Assembly: GCA_009782015.1 (NCBI GenBank)
Contig: WQUP01000266.1
Span: 1 to 8,658 of the forward strand
Source: Endomicrobiia bacterium
GTDB lineage: Bacteria > Elusimicrobiota > Endomicrobiia > Endomicrobiales > Endomicrobiaceae
Direction: 5' to 3'
Length of the DNA stretch: 8,658 nt
The position numbers and the translations under genes are program-made. Positions 1 through 7,800 of the stretch are shown piece by piece; positions within the stretch are counted from its first letter, which is position 1; every line of letters starts with the position of its first letter. The notes under the pieces were generated by a model, which was given only the letters and a program-made list of their open reading frames with translations, did no database searches and was not told where the DNA came from.

Positions 1-2256
1 CACGGTTTTTTGTTTATGGAATCCGATTTAAGAGGTTATTATTACGTTAATACGGACTGGTATAAAAAAGCTATGCTCGAGCGCTGGAGAAAGGATTATA
101 CGGCGGACAGCAAAAAAGCTGAAAAGCTTTTTGATTTTGGAGAAGGCGGGAAGTACACGGCAGACAACTACAAAGCGTTAGAAAAAGAATTTGCCGAAAC
201 CGTTCTCACCAAACAAGAGGCTGATTTTGTCGCAAAAATAGATTCCAAAATTGCGCAGTTGAAACAGGCGGATTATATAGAAAAAGACGGACGCGTCTAT
301 GCAAACGCCGCAAATGTCGTCAATTATTTTAAATATAAAAATCTTTCGCCGGAATTTTTGCAAAAATTAAGCGAAAACAACGCGGTAATAGTTCCGGAAG
401 AAAAATACGAACAGCTGTTTTATATATATGACAAAAATAATTACGCGCAGATTCCAAGCTTTATAACTACGGATATTATGCTTCAGGCTTTCCACATGTA
501 TTTCGCGTACTCCATAAAAGCTCTCGAAATAGAAAAATTTATTCCCGCTTTGGAGAAACTCGCTTTTACGATGCACGGCAAATCGATGCTTGCGGCGAAC
601 TCCTCCGAAGGCGATTTGAAAGAGGCGTCTTTATACAACGCGGCTTTTTACGCGGTAGCGTATTATCTATTGACCGGAAACAAAGTTGAAATTGTGCAAG
701 AATATAAAAGTTTTTTTGAAGATCATATAGCGAAAATAGAAGCCCAGGTTGACGATGGTAATATTGCGTACAGCCAGTTTAAGCCGCGCGGCTATTATGC
801 AACCAGCGAAAAACGTTCCCGCTATTTTAAAGCTATGCAATGGTTTCAGCTTATGCCGTATTCAAGCGCAAATGAAGATCAATTTCAAGCTGCCGTTGTA
901 ACTGCCGCGCTTCTTAACAGCGCTTCAGCGGAAACAGGAGAAACTCTGCTCGGTTTGTATAAATCTGTTTTAGAACCCACAACGTTTCTTGTGGGAGAAC
1001 CTGACAACATGTCGATTATGGACATCGCATCCTTCTTGCAAAAAGAAAAAATAAACGATGCCGCAGCGGCATTAAAACAAGAAAACTTTGCCAAAATAAA
1101 AAAATATTTGTCCGATTTTGCGCAGACAAAAGGCAAAATTGAAGCCATGGACGCCGGCGCGATAAATTTTATGCCGGCGCGTTACCTTGTGGATAACGAC
1201 ATCATGCAGAATATGGTTGACATGGATAACCCGGGGCCAAGGGTGTTTCCAAAAGGGTTGGACGTTTTTGCCGCTTTCGGTTCCGATACCGCTTTAGACG
1301 TGCTTCTCAATACCTATGAAGAAGATAAAAAGTGGGCAGACTATATGCCGAGAATGCAAAAATTAAGGGACAGGTTTAAAAATTATTCCGATTGGAACGT
1401 TTCGGTTTATAATAAGTGGATAGAAAGCCTGCTTGCGCTTCAACGCGCGCATAAATCGTATCCGGCTTTTATGCAGCTTCCGGCTTGGGATATAAAAAAT
1501 CTCAACACTTCGCTTGCCTCATGGGCTGAGCTGAAACACGATACCGTGCTGTACGCGAAGCAGCCGATAGCGGCTGAGGGCGGAGAAGGCGGAGAGGATA
1601 TACCGCCGCCGCCTGATCCGTATACCGTCGGATACGTAGAGCCGAATGTGCAGTTTTGGAATAAATTGGACGAACTTTTAACTCTGAATAAGAAAATGCT
1701 TTCAGACAATAATGTCATGACTGCCGATTTGGAAAGCAAGATTAATAGGCTTCAGGAAATGGTGCAATTTTTGCTTAACGTAAGTAAAAAAGAACTAAAG
1801 AAAGAGAATTTGACGCGCGAAGAGTACGATAAAATTAAATCGCTTGGAGTTTGGGTTGAGGGTTTTACGTATTCCGTGCTGAGCGACCCTGAAAATTCAG
1901 CCGGAGATATGGAAGACCGCGATAATGCATGGCGGGACAATTCTGTTGCCGTGGTTACTGACGTTTTTACAAGAACGGCAAGCGGCGTTCTGCACGAAGG
2001 TACCGGTTATGCCGACACCATTTACGTAATAGTGGAAATTGACGGAAATTTATATCTTACCAGAGGCGCGGTATTGAGCTACTATGAATTTGCTATGCCT
2101 GCAAATACCCGTTTAACCGACGAAGAATGGCGCAAAATGCTTGAAACGGGCAAAACTCCCCAAAAGCCTGTCTGGACAGATAAAATTACGCTCAAATCCG
2201 GCGGGCCTCAAATCAATGAAAAAATATTTTACAGCATGCTTTACGATTCTGATTAG
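1..2256 (+). CDS. DUF3160 domain protein, 5'-truncated by the window edge
   Basis: The frame is open from base 1 to a TAG at 2254-2256, giving 751 residues with no convincing start. A TTG at 10 and an ATG at 16 are in frame, but neither has a ribosome site and no signal peptide follows, so I treat the N-terminus as missing. Residues below count from base 1. Hallmarks that I recognise from the DUF3160 family are ITTDIML followed by an aromatic/His-rich helix near 155-170, MPARYLVDNDIMQ from 391, RVFPKGLDVFAAFGS at 414-428, LPAWDIKNLNTSLASWAELK from 493 running into HDTVLYAKQP, a Gly/Glu then Pro-rich linker at 527-540, and a C-terminal block at 651-690 containing HEGTGYAD and GAVLSYYEF. Family members are usually secreted or lipid-anchored and of unknown function. 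No catalytic motif is apparent. The 3' end overlaps the next gene by 41 bases, suggesting co-expression with the CapA-like protein. The family assignment is firm; the function is not known. Confidence 0.88.
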   Translation, partial: HGFLFMESDLRGYYYVNTDWYKKAMLERWRKDYTADSKKAEKLFDFGEGGKYTADNYKALEKEFAETVLTKQEADFVAKIDSKIAQLKQADYIEKDGRVYANAANVVNYFKYKNLSPEFLQKLSENNAVIVPEEKYEQLFYIYDKNNYAQIPSFITTDIMLQAFHMYFAYSIKALEIEKFIPALEKLAFTMHGKSMLAANSSEGDLKEASLYNAAFYAVAYYLLTGNKVEIVQEYKSFFEDHIAKIEAQVDDGNIAYSQFKPRGYYATSEKRSRYFKAMQWFQLMPYSSANEDQFQAAVVTAALLNSASAETGETLLGLYKSVLEPTTFLVGEPDNMSIMDIASFLQKEKINDAAAALKQENFAKIKKYLSDFAQTKGKIEAMDAGAINFMPARYLVDNDIMQNMVDMDNPGPRVFPKGLDVFAAFGSDTALDVLLNTYEEDKKWADYMPRMQKLRDRFKNYSDWNVSVYNKWIESLLALQRAHKSYPAFMQLPAWDIKNLNTSLASWAELKHDTVLYAKQPIAAEGGEGGEDIPPPPDPYTVGYVEPNVQFWNKLDELLTLNKKMLSDNNVMTADLESKINRLQEMVQFLLNVSKKELKKENLTREEYDKIKSLGVWVEGFTYSVLSDPENSAGDMEDRDNAWRDNSVAVVTDVFTRTASGVLHEGTGYADTIYVIVEIDGNLYLTRGAVLSYYEFAMPANTRLTDEEWRKMLETGKTPQKPVWTDKITLKSGGPQINEKIFYSMLYDSD

Positions 2257-3154
2257 GCTGAGCGTTATTTGTATTGTTTTAAGCGGCATATTTGCGCAAT
2301 GCGCGTATTGCGAAGACAAGCTCAGCGTATGTTTTGCCGGAGATTTGATGCTCGACAGGGGCGTGCGCAGGCAAATCGAAGCCAAAGACGTTGACGCATT
2401 GTTTGCAGACGTGTCCGGCGTATTCGCAAAATACGACGCCGTCGTCGTAAATCTGGAATGTCCCGTAACAAAAATAACCAATCCCGCGAAAAAACAATAT
2501 GTTTTCAGAGCTGACCCGGAATGGATTGCCGCGTTAAAAAAAGCCGGAATCACGCACGCGGCTCTTGCTAATAATCACTCCGCGGACCAAGGCGCAGCCG
2601 GGCTTGAAGACACCGTAAAAAATCTTAAATCCGGCGGTATAGTTCCTGTGGGCGCGGGAAACTCTGCCGGCGCGGGTTCGGCCCCTGTTTTTATAAAAAA
2701 AGGCAAAATAAAAATCGCTTTATTAGATTCCATGCCGCAATTTGCCGCTGCCGCGAGTACATATACGGTATGCCGCAGTTCCATAGATGACCTTTGCTTG
2801 CAGATTAAAGAAATAAAAACAAAAGACAATGAATGCAAAATAGCCGTCATTTTGCATTGGGGCGCCGAATATGCGATGTTCCCGTCAGTCGGCCAGCGCA
2901 AACAGGCCTATAAGCTGATAGACGCCGGAGCTGATGTCGTCATAGGCCATCATCCGCATGTCATTCAGGAGCCCGAAATATACAGCGGCAAATATATTTT
3001 CTACAGTCTCGGCAACTTCATTTTCGACGGCGGCGGATACGGCTCTGACAAAGGCCTTCTTGCCGGCGTAATTTTTACGCAAGGAAGCATCGAAGTTCAA
3101 AAATACTATTTCGATATAAAACATTGCGTCCCGCGGTTGACGGAAAATAAATAA
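2216..3154 (+). CDS. CapA-family (PGA_cap) secreted protein, metallophosphoesterase fold
   Basis: The product is 312 residues. I chose the ATG at 2216 because it begins a clean signal peptide: MKK, then a hydrophobic stretch to about residue 26, with the mature part starting near residue 33. An in-frame ATG at 2141 would add 25 polar residues in front and lengthen the overlap. No strong Shine-Dalgarno precedes 2216, so coupling to the upstream gene is likely. Family motifs are in order: GDLMLDRG (42-49), NLECPVT (79-85), ANNHSADQG (118-126), HWGAEY (214-219), GHHPHVIQ (244-251) and YSLGNFIFD (263-271). The Asp/Asn/His residues correspond to the calcineurin-like metal site. CapA proteins act in poly-gamma-glutamate capsule export or assembly in Bacillus, but many homologues stand alone without capB or capC, as here. 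The real role is therefore unassigned; it is probably extracytoplasmic. Four Cys lie within residues 8-32, but no standard lipobox is seen. Confidence 0.9.
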   Translation: MKKYFTACFTILIRLSVICIVLSGIFAQCAYCEDKLSVCFAGDLMLDRGVRRQIEAKDVDALFADVSGVFAKYDAVVVNLECPVTKITNPAKKQYVFRADPEWIAALKKAGITHAALANNHSADQGAAGLEDTVKNLKSGGIVPVGAGNSAGAGSAPVFIKKGKIKIALLDSMPQFAAAASTYTVCRSSIDDLCLQIKEIKTKDNECKIAVILHWGAEYAMFPSVGQRKQAYKLIDAGADVVIGHHPHVIQEPEIYSGKYIFYSLGNFIFDGGGYGSDKGLLAGVIFTQGSIEVQKYYFDIKHCVPRLTENK

Positions 3155-3164
3155 AACGTATAAT
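3137..3164 (+). promoter_or_regulatory. sigma70-type promoter of homoserine dehydrogenase
   Basis: TTGACG at 3137-3142 and TATAAT at 3159-3164 are separated by 16 bases, a near-consensus pair. The -35 box lies within the last codons of the capA-like gene and the -10 just after its stop. Transcription would start near 3171, leaving a leader of roughly 40 bases before the gene's ATG at 3209. The prediction rests on sequence match only. Confidence 0.72.
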
Positions 3165-3176
3165 ATATGAATTACG

Positions 3177-3189
3177 GCGCTATAAGCGC
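3177..3189 (+). other. small leader hairpin before hom
   Basis: GCGCT (3177-3181) and AGCGC (3185-3189) form a perfect 5-bp stem with the loop ATA. It sits at the predicted 5' end of the hom transcript, four bases before the A-rich stretch that contains the ribosome site AAGGA (3194-3198). It could stabilise the message or affect initiation. It is too small to be a recognised riboswitch or attenuator, and chance is possible. Confidence 0.35.
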
Positions 3190-3208
3190 TAAAAAGGAAA
3201 CTCATTTT

Positions 3209-4495
3209 ATGGACAAAAAATACATCAACGTCGGACTTATAGGTTACGGGACTGTCGGCAAGGGCGTGGTTAAAATTTTGGAAGAGAACAAGAAAATAGC
3301 TTTGCGCAAAGTCGGAAAGCCGATAAAAGTTAAATCTATCTGCGACTTGTACCCGATAGACAGGCCGGAGCTGTATGTTAAAAAGTTTAGAGATATAATA
3401 AAAGATCCCGAAATAGATTTGGTTGTGGAGCTTATCGGCGGGTATGAGCCGGCTAGAACTATAATTATTGAAGCGCTTAAAGCCGGAAAAAATGTTGTCA
3501 CGGCGAACAAAGCGGTGCTTGCAAAGTACTGGGATCAGATTTTTACAACGGCGCAGGAATATCAGAAATCGATTTATTACGAAGCTTCCGTCGGCGGCGT
3601 GATTCCGGTTGTTCAGGGATTAAGCGAAGGCTTAGCTTCCGAAGAAATTCTTGAGATAAAAGGAATACTCAACGGCACCACGAATTTTATTTTGAGCGAG
3701 ATGACAAAAAACGGCGTTGAATACGGCGAAGCTCTTAAAGGCGCGCAGAAAGCCGGCTTTGCGGAAGCTGATCCGTCTTTTGACGTCAACGGCATAGATA
3801 CCGCAAACAAACTTGCGATACTTGCCTCGCTTGCGTGGGGCGGCTGGGTGAAAGTAAAAGACATCGCCGTAAAAGGTATCGCTGATTTGGATATTGACGA
3901 CGTCATGATATCAAAAGAGTTCGGCTACGATATAAAACTTATCGGCTCGGCGCAGAAAACCAAAAACGGCATAGATTTGTCGGTGCAGCCCTGCCTTGTA
4001 AACCACGAAAATGTTTTTGCGACTGTCGAAAACGAGTACAACGCCGTAATGATTAAAGGCAAAGCTTCCGGCGACGTTTTATTCTACGGCAAAGGCGCGG
4101 GACAGCTGCCTGCGGCAAGCGCGGTTGTTTCCGACATCATAAACCTCTCAAAATTCATAGTCACAAATACCGCCGGCATAGTGCCGGATGTGGTTTACAA
4201 CAGAAAAACCAGATTAAAAATTCTTCCGTCAGGAAAGAGCAAAGCGCCGTACTATCTGCGTTTCAGCGTAGTGGATAAGCCAGGCGTTCTTTCAAAGATA
4301 TCGGGAATTCTAGGCAAGTACAAAGTCTCCATAGCCAGCCTTTCTCAGCCTGATATGAACGAAGACGGCATAACGCAGATAGTCGTGACAACGCACGAAA
4401 CCAGCAGGGGAAACCTCGAGAAAGCGTTAAAGCAGATTGACGCGACAAAATCTATCGTGAAATCCAAGACGGTGAAAATCAAAATAGAAATGTAG
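3209..4495 (+). CDS. hom: homoserine dehydrogenase with C-terminal ACT domain
   Basis: This enzyme reduces aspartate 4-semialdehyde to homoserine with NAD(P)H, the branch-point step to threonine and methionine. The product is 428 residues, the usual size of the monofunctional ACT-containing form. The ATG at 3209 is preferred over the in-frame ATG at 3167 because AAGGA lies 10 bases upstream and the Rossmann strand begins at once. Visible features are the nucleotide-binding GYGTVG (12-17), VVTANKAVLA (96-105), EASVGGVIPVVQGL (125-138), NGTTNFIL (155-162), and the catalytic region ADPSFDVNGIDTANK (187-201). In that region D197 and K201 match the Asp/Lys pair known from the family. An ACT domain from about residue 350 (VVDKPGVLSKISGILGKYKV) suggests feedback control, typically by threonine. 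It has its own promoter and is followed by an intrinsic terminator at 4603-4633. No aspartokinase domain is fused and no thrB or thrC adjoins. Confidence 0.97.
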   Translation: MDKKYINVGLIGYGTVGKGVVKILEENKKIALRKVGKPIKVKSICDLYPIDRPELYVKKFRDIIKDPEIDLVVELIGGYEPARTIIIEALKAGKNVVTANKAVLAKYWDQIFTTAQEYQKSIYYEASVGGVIPVVQGLSEGLASEEILEIKGILNGTTNFILSEMTKNGVEYGEALKGAQKAGFAEADPSFDVNGIDTANKLAILASLAWGGWVKVKDIAVKGIADLDIDDVMISKEFGYDIKLIGSAQKTKNGIDLSVQPCLVNHENVFATVENEYNAVMIKGKASGDVLFYGKGAGQLPAASAVVSDIINLSKFIVTNTAGIVPDVVYNRKTRLKILPSGKSKAPYYLRFSVVDKPGVLSKISGILGKYKVSIASLSQPDMNEDGITQIVVTTHETSRGNLEKALKQIDATKSIVKSKTVKIKIEM

Positions 4496-4499
4496 AACG

Positions 4500-4539
4500 G
4501 CAGAGGGTTAGAAGTTTGGAAGCTTAGAGGATTGGCAAC
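4500..4539. repeat. degenerate 8-nt tandem tract
   Basis: Four consecutive octamers can be aligned: TTAGAAGT (4508-4515), TTGGAAGC (4516-4523), TTAGAGGA (4524-4531) and TTGGCAAC (4532-4539). The looser GCAGAGGG at 4500-4507 precedes them. The shared pattern is TT, purine, G, then mostly purines. The tract starts five bases after the hom stop codon. It is imperfect and short, so it may be a decayed simple repeat or chance. Confidence 0.4.
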
Positions 4540-4560
4540 GGCTGCAAAAACTGATAGATT
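4532..4560 (+). promoter_or_regulatory. possible promoter inside the hom-dnaE gap
   Basis: TTGGCA (4532-4537) and TAGATT (4555-4560) are spaced by 17 bases, and a TG at 4552-4553 gives an extended -10 arrangement. Transcription would begin near 4567 and run directly into the terminator at 4603-4633. The -35 overlaps the 8-nt repeat tract, so the match could be fortuitous. Confidence 0.3.
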
Positions 4561-4566
4561 ACATGA

Positions 4567-4633
4567 GTCCGGATGTGTTATATGTCCCAATATACAAACG
4601 AGCGGCAGCGTATAAATTACGCTGCCGTTTTTT
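4567..4633 (+). ncRNA. candidate small RNA, about 65 nt
   Basis: The span between the possible promoter at 4532-4560 and the terminator could give a compact transcript with two hairpins. The first pairs TGTTATAT (4576-4583) with ATATACA (4590-4596), with one bulged T and the loop GTCCCA. The second is the terminator stem. There is no open reading frame of note in it. I recognise no known RNA family. The alternative is that this is simply the 3' untranslated end of hom. Confidence 0.22.
4603..4633 (+). terminator. strong intrinsic terminator after hom
   Basis: CGGCAGCGTA (4603-4612) pairs perfectly with TACGCTGCCG (4618-4627) across a 5-base loop, TAAAT. Six T residues follow at 4628-4633. 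This is a textbook rho-independent terminator that ends the hom transcript about 110 bases after the stop codon and separates it from dnaE. Confidence 0.93.
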
Positions 4634-4776
4634 AATCCCAATGATGCGATTTTGGTAAATTGTTTTACAAGATGCATATTATTTTGTCAAAAGCCATTTT
4701 ACGGACTGCCATATCTTGTTTATATTTTTAACTGTAAGCGAACATTCCATTACAGCGCCCGATTATCATGCTATTT
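4634..4776. other. AT-rich intergenic spacer with no identified feature
   Basis: Between the terminator and the dnaE -10 there is AT-rich sequence. I see only a weak inverted repeat, GTAAA (4655-4659) with TTTAC (4664-4668). No good operator, no riboswitch and no credible small gene is seen. The reading frames that cross it lack a ribosome site and recognisable protein sequence. Confidence 0.5.
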
Positions 4777-4785
4777 TGGTATAAT
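4777..4785 (+). promoter_or_regulatory. extended -10 promoter of dnaE
   Basis: TGGTATAAT places a perfect TATAAT at 4780-4785 behind a TG extension. The -35 position (around 4757-4762, GCCCGA) is poor, which is tolerated by extended -10 promoters. Start of transcription near 4792 leaves a leader of about 30 bases. The in-frame ATG at 4768 lies upstream of this -10, which argues against it as the dnaE start. Confidence 0.65.
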
Positions 4786-4810
4786 ATTCTACAAATCATT
4801 GATAAAAAAG

Positions 4811-4816
4811 CAGGTA
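4811..4816 (+). promoter_or_regulatory. ribosome binding site that fixes the dnaE start
   Basis: CAGGTA centred on AGG (4812-4814) lies seven to ten bases before ATG 4822. The core is modest but correctly placed. Together with the promoter position and the immediate onset of the conserved PHP domain, it supports 4822 rather than 4768. Confidence 0.55.
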
Positions 4817-4821
4817 ACTTT

Positions 4822-7800
4822 ATGTCAGAATTCGTTCATCTTCATAATCATACCGAATACTCCCTATTGGACGGCGCAGCAAGGCTCACTGACGATAAGG
4901 GGAAACCCGGCGAGCTTTTTAAGCTTATGTCCGAATACAAAATGCCGGCGCTTGCCATTACCGATCACGGCAACATGTACGGCGCAATGGAGTTTTACTG
5001 GGCTGCCAAAGAAAGCGGCATAAAGCCGATAATCGGCTGTGAAATATACGTCGCGCCCAACTCCCGTTTTGACAAAAGCGCCGAAAAAGTTTCGGAAGAA
5101 GGCGGCAACTACAACCATCTCACGCTTCTTGCCAAAGATTTTAAAGGCTACCAAAACCTCATGCACATAGTCAGCATTGGGTTTACAGAAGGTTTTTACT
5201 ACAAACCGCGCGTGGACAAAGAAGTTTTGCGCAAATATTCCGACGGCATAATAGCCATGTCGGGCTGTCTTGCCGGCGAGGTTGCGTCCAACCTTTTAAA
5301 AGGCAGTTCTGAAAAAGCGGCGAAAGCCGCCGGCGATTATCAAGACATATTCGGGAAAGGCAATTTTTACATTGAGATAATGGACAACGGGCTTGAAGAG
5401 CAGCAAAAAATAATCCCGGGACTAATGGAGCTGTCGAAGAAAACCGGCATTCCGCTCGTTGCCACAAACGACTGCCACTTTTTGAGAAAAGAAGATTCCG
5501 AAATACACGATATCCTGCTTTGCATAGGCACAGGCAAAACGCTCACAGACGCAAAAAGAATGCGCTTTGATTCAGATTTATTCTTTTACCGCTCGCCGCA
5601 GGAAATGGCAAAAACGTTCTCGTACATTCCCGAGGCTTTAAAAAACACTTTGGAAATAGCCGAAAAAACAAATCTTGAAATAAAATCCGACCAGCTGCTT
5701 CTGCCGCAGTTTCCGATTCCCGCGGGTTTTAAAAGCGACTCGGAATATCTTGAAAAGCTCTGCCGCGACGGGCTTGCGCGCAGGTACGGAACCGTAAAAC
5801 CCGAGCATGAAGAAAGGCTCAAACACGAGCTCGGCGTCATCAACAAAATGGGTTTTGCTTCATACTTTTTGATCGTCTCGGATTTCATAAAGTATGCAAA
5901 AGACAACGGCATACCGGTCGGCCCCGGCAGAGGTTCAGGCGCCGGCGCCATGGTCGCTTACACTTTGGGAATTACCGACATTTGTCCTCTCAAGTACGGC
6001 CTGCTTTTTGAAAGATTTTTAAATCCCGACAGGCGTTCGATGCCGGATTTGGATATAGATTTCGCGGATTTCGGCCGCGACCGCGTGATCGAATACGTGC
6101 GCAAAAAGTACGGCGAAGAAAAGTGCGCGCAGATTATAACGTTCGGCTCAATGCAGGCGCGCCTTGTGATAAAAGACGTTGCGCGCGTCATGGGTTTTAC
6201 GCCGACGGAATCAAACAATATCGCAAAACTCATACCTTTTAACTCTAGCATCTCCGAGGCCTTGCAGTCCTCGCAGGATTTGGTAAGGCTCATGAAATCC
6301 GACGACAGAGTGGCAAAACTGATAGCCGCTTCACAGCGGCTGGAGGGCTTAAAAAGGCACACGGGCGTGCACGCAGCCGGCATGGTTATCGCAAACGAAG
6401 AGATCACAAAATACTCGCCTTTGTCAAAAGGCTCAAAAGACATAATCACCACGCAGTACGACGGCAACGTCTTGCCGCAGCTGGGCCTATTAAAAGTGGA
6501 CTTCTTAGGCCTTCGCACGCTGACAATTATCGACGACACAGTCAAACTTATAAAGAAGGCGAAGCCTTCATTTGATTTAAATGCGATTTCGCTTGACGAC
6601 AAAAAAACTTACGACCTATTATGCGAGGCAAAGACGCTTGGCGTCTTTCAGCTGGAAAGCAAAGGCATGCGCGACTTGATAAGAAAGCTCAAGCCCTCAA
6701 CAATAGACGACATAATCGCTCTGATAGCTCTTTACCGCCCTGGCCCGATGGGCTCGGGGATGCTTGACGATTTTGTTTCCAGAAAACACGGAAGGACGAA
6801 AATCGTTTACGATCATCCGCTTCAGGAGCCTATACTCAACGACACTTACGGCGTAATTTTGTATCAGGAACAGGTCATGAAAATGGCCATCGCGCTTGCC
6901 GGTTTTACGCCGGGCGAAGCAGACGCGCTGCGTAAAGCCATGAGCAAAAAAATCCCGGAAGTTATCGAAAAACAGAGGGAGAAGTTTATAAACGGCGCAA
7001 AAGCAAACAACGTTGACAAAAAAATCGCGGACAAAATATACAATAATATAGTCGCGTTTGCCGGATACGGTTTTAACAAGTCGCATTCCGCGGCTTACGG
7101 TATAGTTTCTTACCAGACCGCGTATTTAAAAGCCAACTATCCGCTCGAGTACATCACTTCGCTTTTAAACTCGGAAATCGGACGCTCGGCGGTCAAAGAT
7201 AACGAAGAAAGCAAGCTTGTAACATACCTGGAAGACGCAGGACTTTTCGGCATAAAGATTTTGCCGCCGGATATTCAGCGCTCTGACGGCAGATTTAAAA
7301 CCGAAAACGGAAACATCCGTTTCGGATTATTGGCCGTCAAAAATGTCGGCGAAGGCGTTACCGAGTGTATAGAAAAAGTCCGCGGCGGCGCCAATGGCGC
7401 CTTTAAAGACTGGGACGAATTCTTGCAGCGCATAGATTTGAAATCCACAAACAAAAAAGCCTTAGAAAGCCTCACAAAAGCGGGGGTCTTCGACCCCTTT
7501 GGGAAAGATAAGCTTGAAATAAGAGCCGCGCTGATTGCAAGCATAGATTCGTCGGTTGACAAAGCCGCGAAAATCAAGCACGACAAAGAGTCGGCTCAGG
7601 GCTTTTTGTTCGATTCCGCAGAAACCATTAAAAGCGAAAAGACTTTATTAAAGGCAAAGCCTTTGGAAACGTTTGAAGCTTTGGATTTTGAAAAAGAAGT
7701 TTTGGGCTTTTATCTTTCAGGGCATCCTCTTACGCCGCGCAAAAGGGATCTGGTAGCCTACTCAAATTACAGGCTGGACAGCCTTCCGGTCCCGAAAGAA

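Noticed and set aside
2216..2311. CapA-like protein as a lipoprotein
   Set aside because: Cys at residues 29 and 32 follow the hydrophobic stretch, but the preceding residues (FAQ, CAY) do not fit a lipobox with Gly, Ala or Ser at -1, so an ordinary cleaved signal peptide is preferred.
2113..2553. 146-codon open frame on the - strand
   Set aside because: It covers the DUF3160/CapA junction, where both + strand genes are well supported. It has no ribosome site or family motif.
4601..4821. Riboswitch or attenuator controlling dnaE
   Set aside because: The only strong stem (4603-4627) is a complete terminator lying upstream of the dnaE -10 element, so it is outside the predicted dnaE transcript and belongs to the previous unit.
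4652..5023. 123-codon + strand frame overlapping the start of dnaE
   Set aside because: It has no Shine-Dalgarno, crosses the dnaE promoter, and runs out of frame into the conserved PHP domain. The peptide has no recognisable features.
5958..6602. 214-codon open frame on the - strand inside dnaE
   Set aside because: It is antisense to the conserved polymerase core, its translation shows no recognisable motifs, and it arises from the codon bias of dnaE on the opposite strand.
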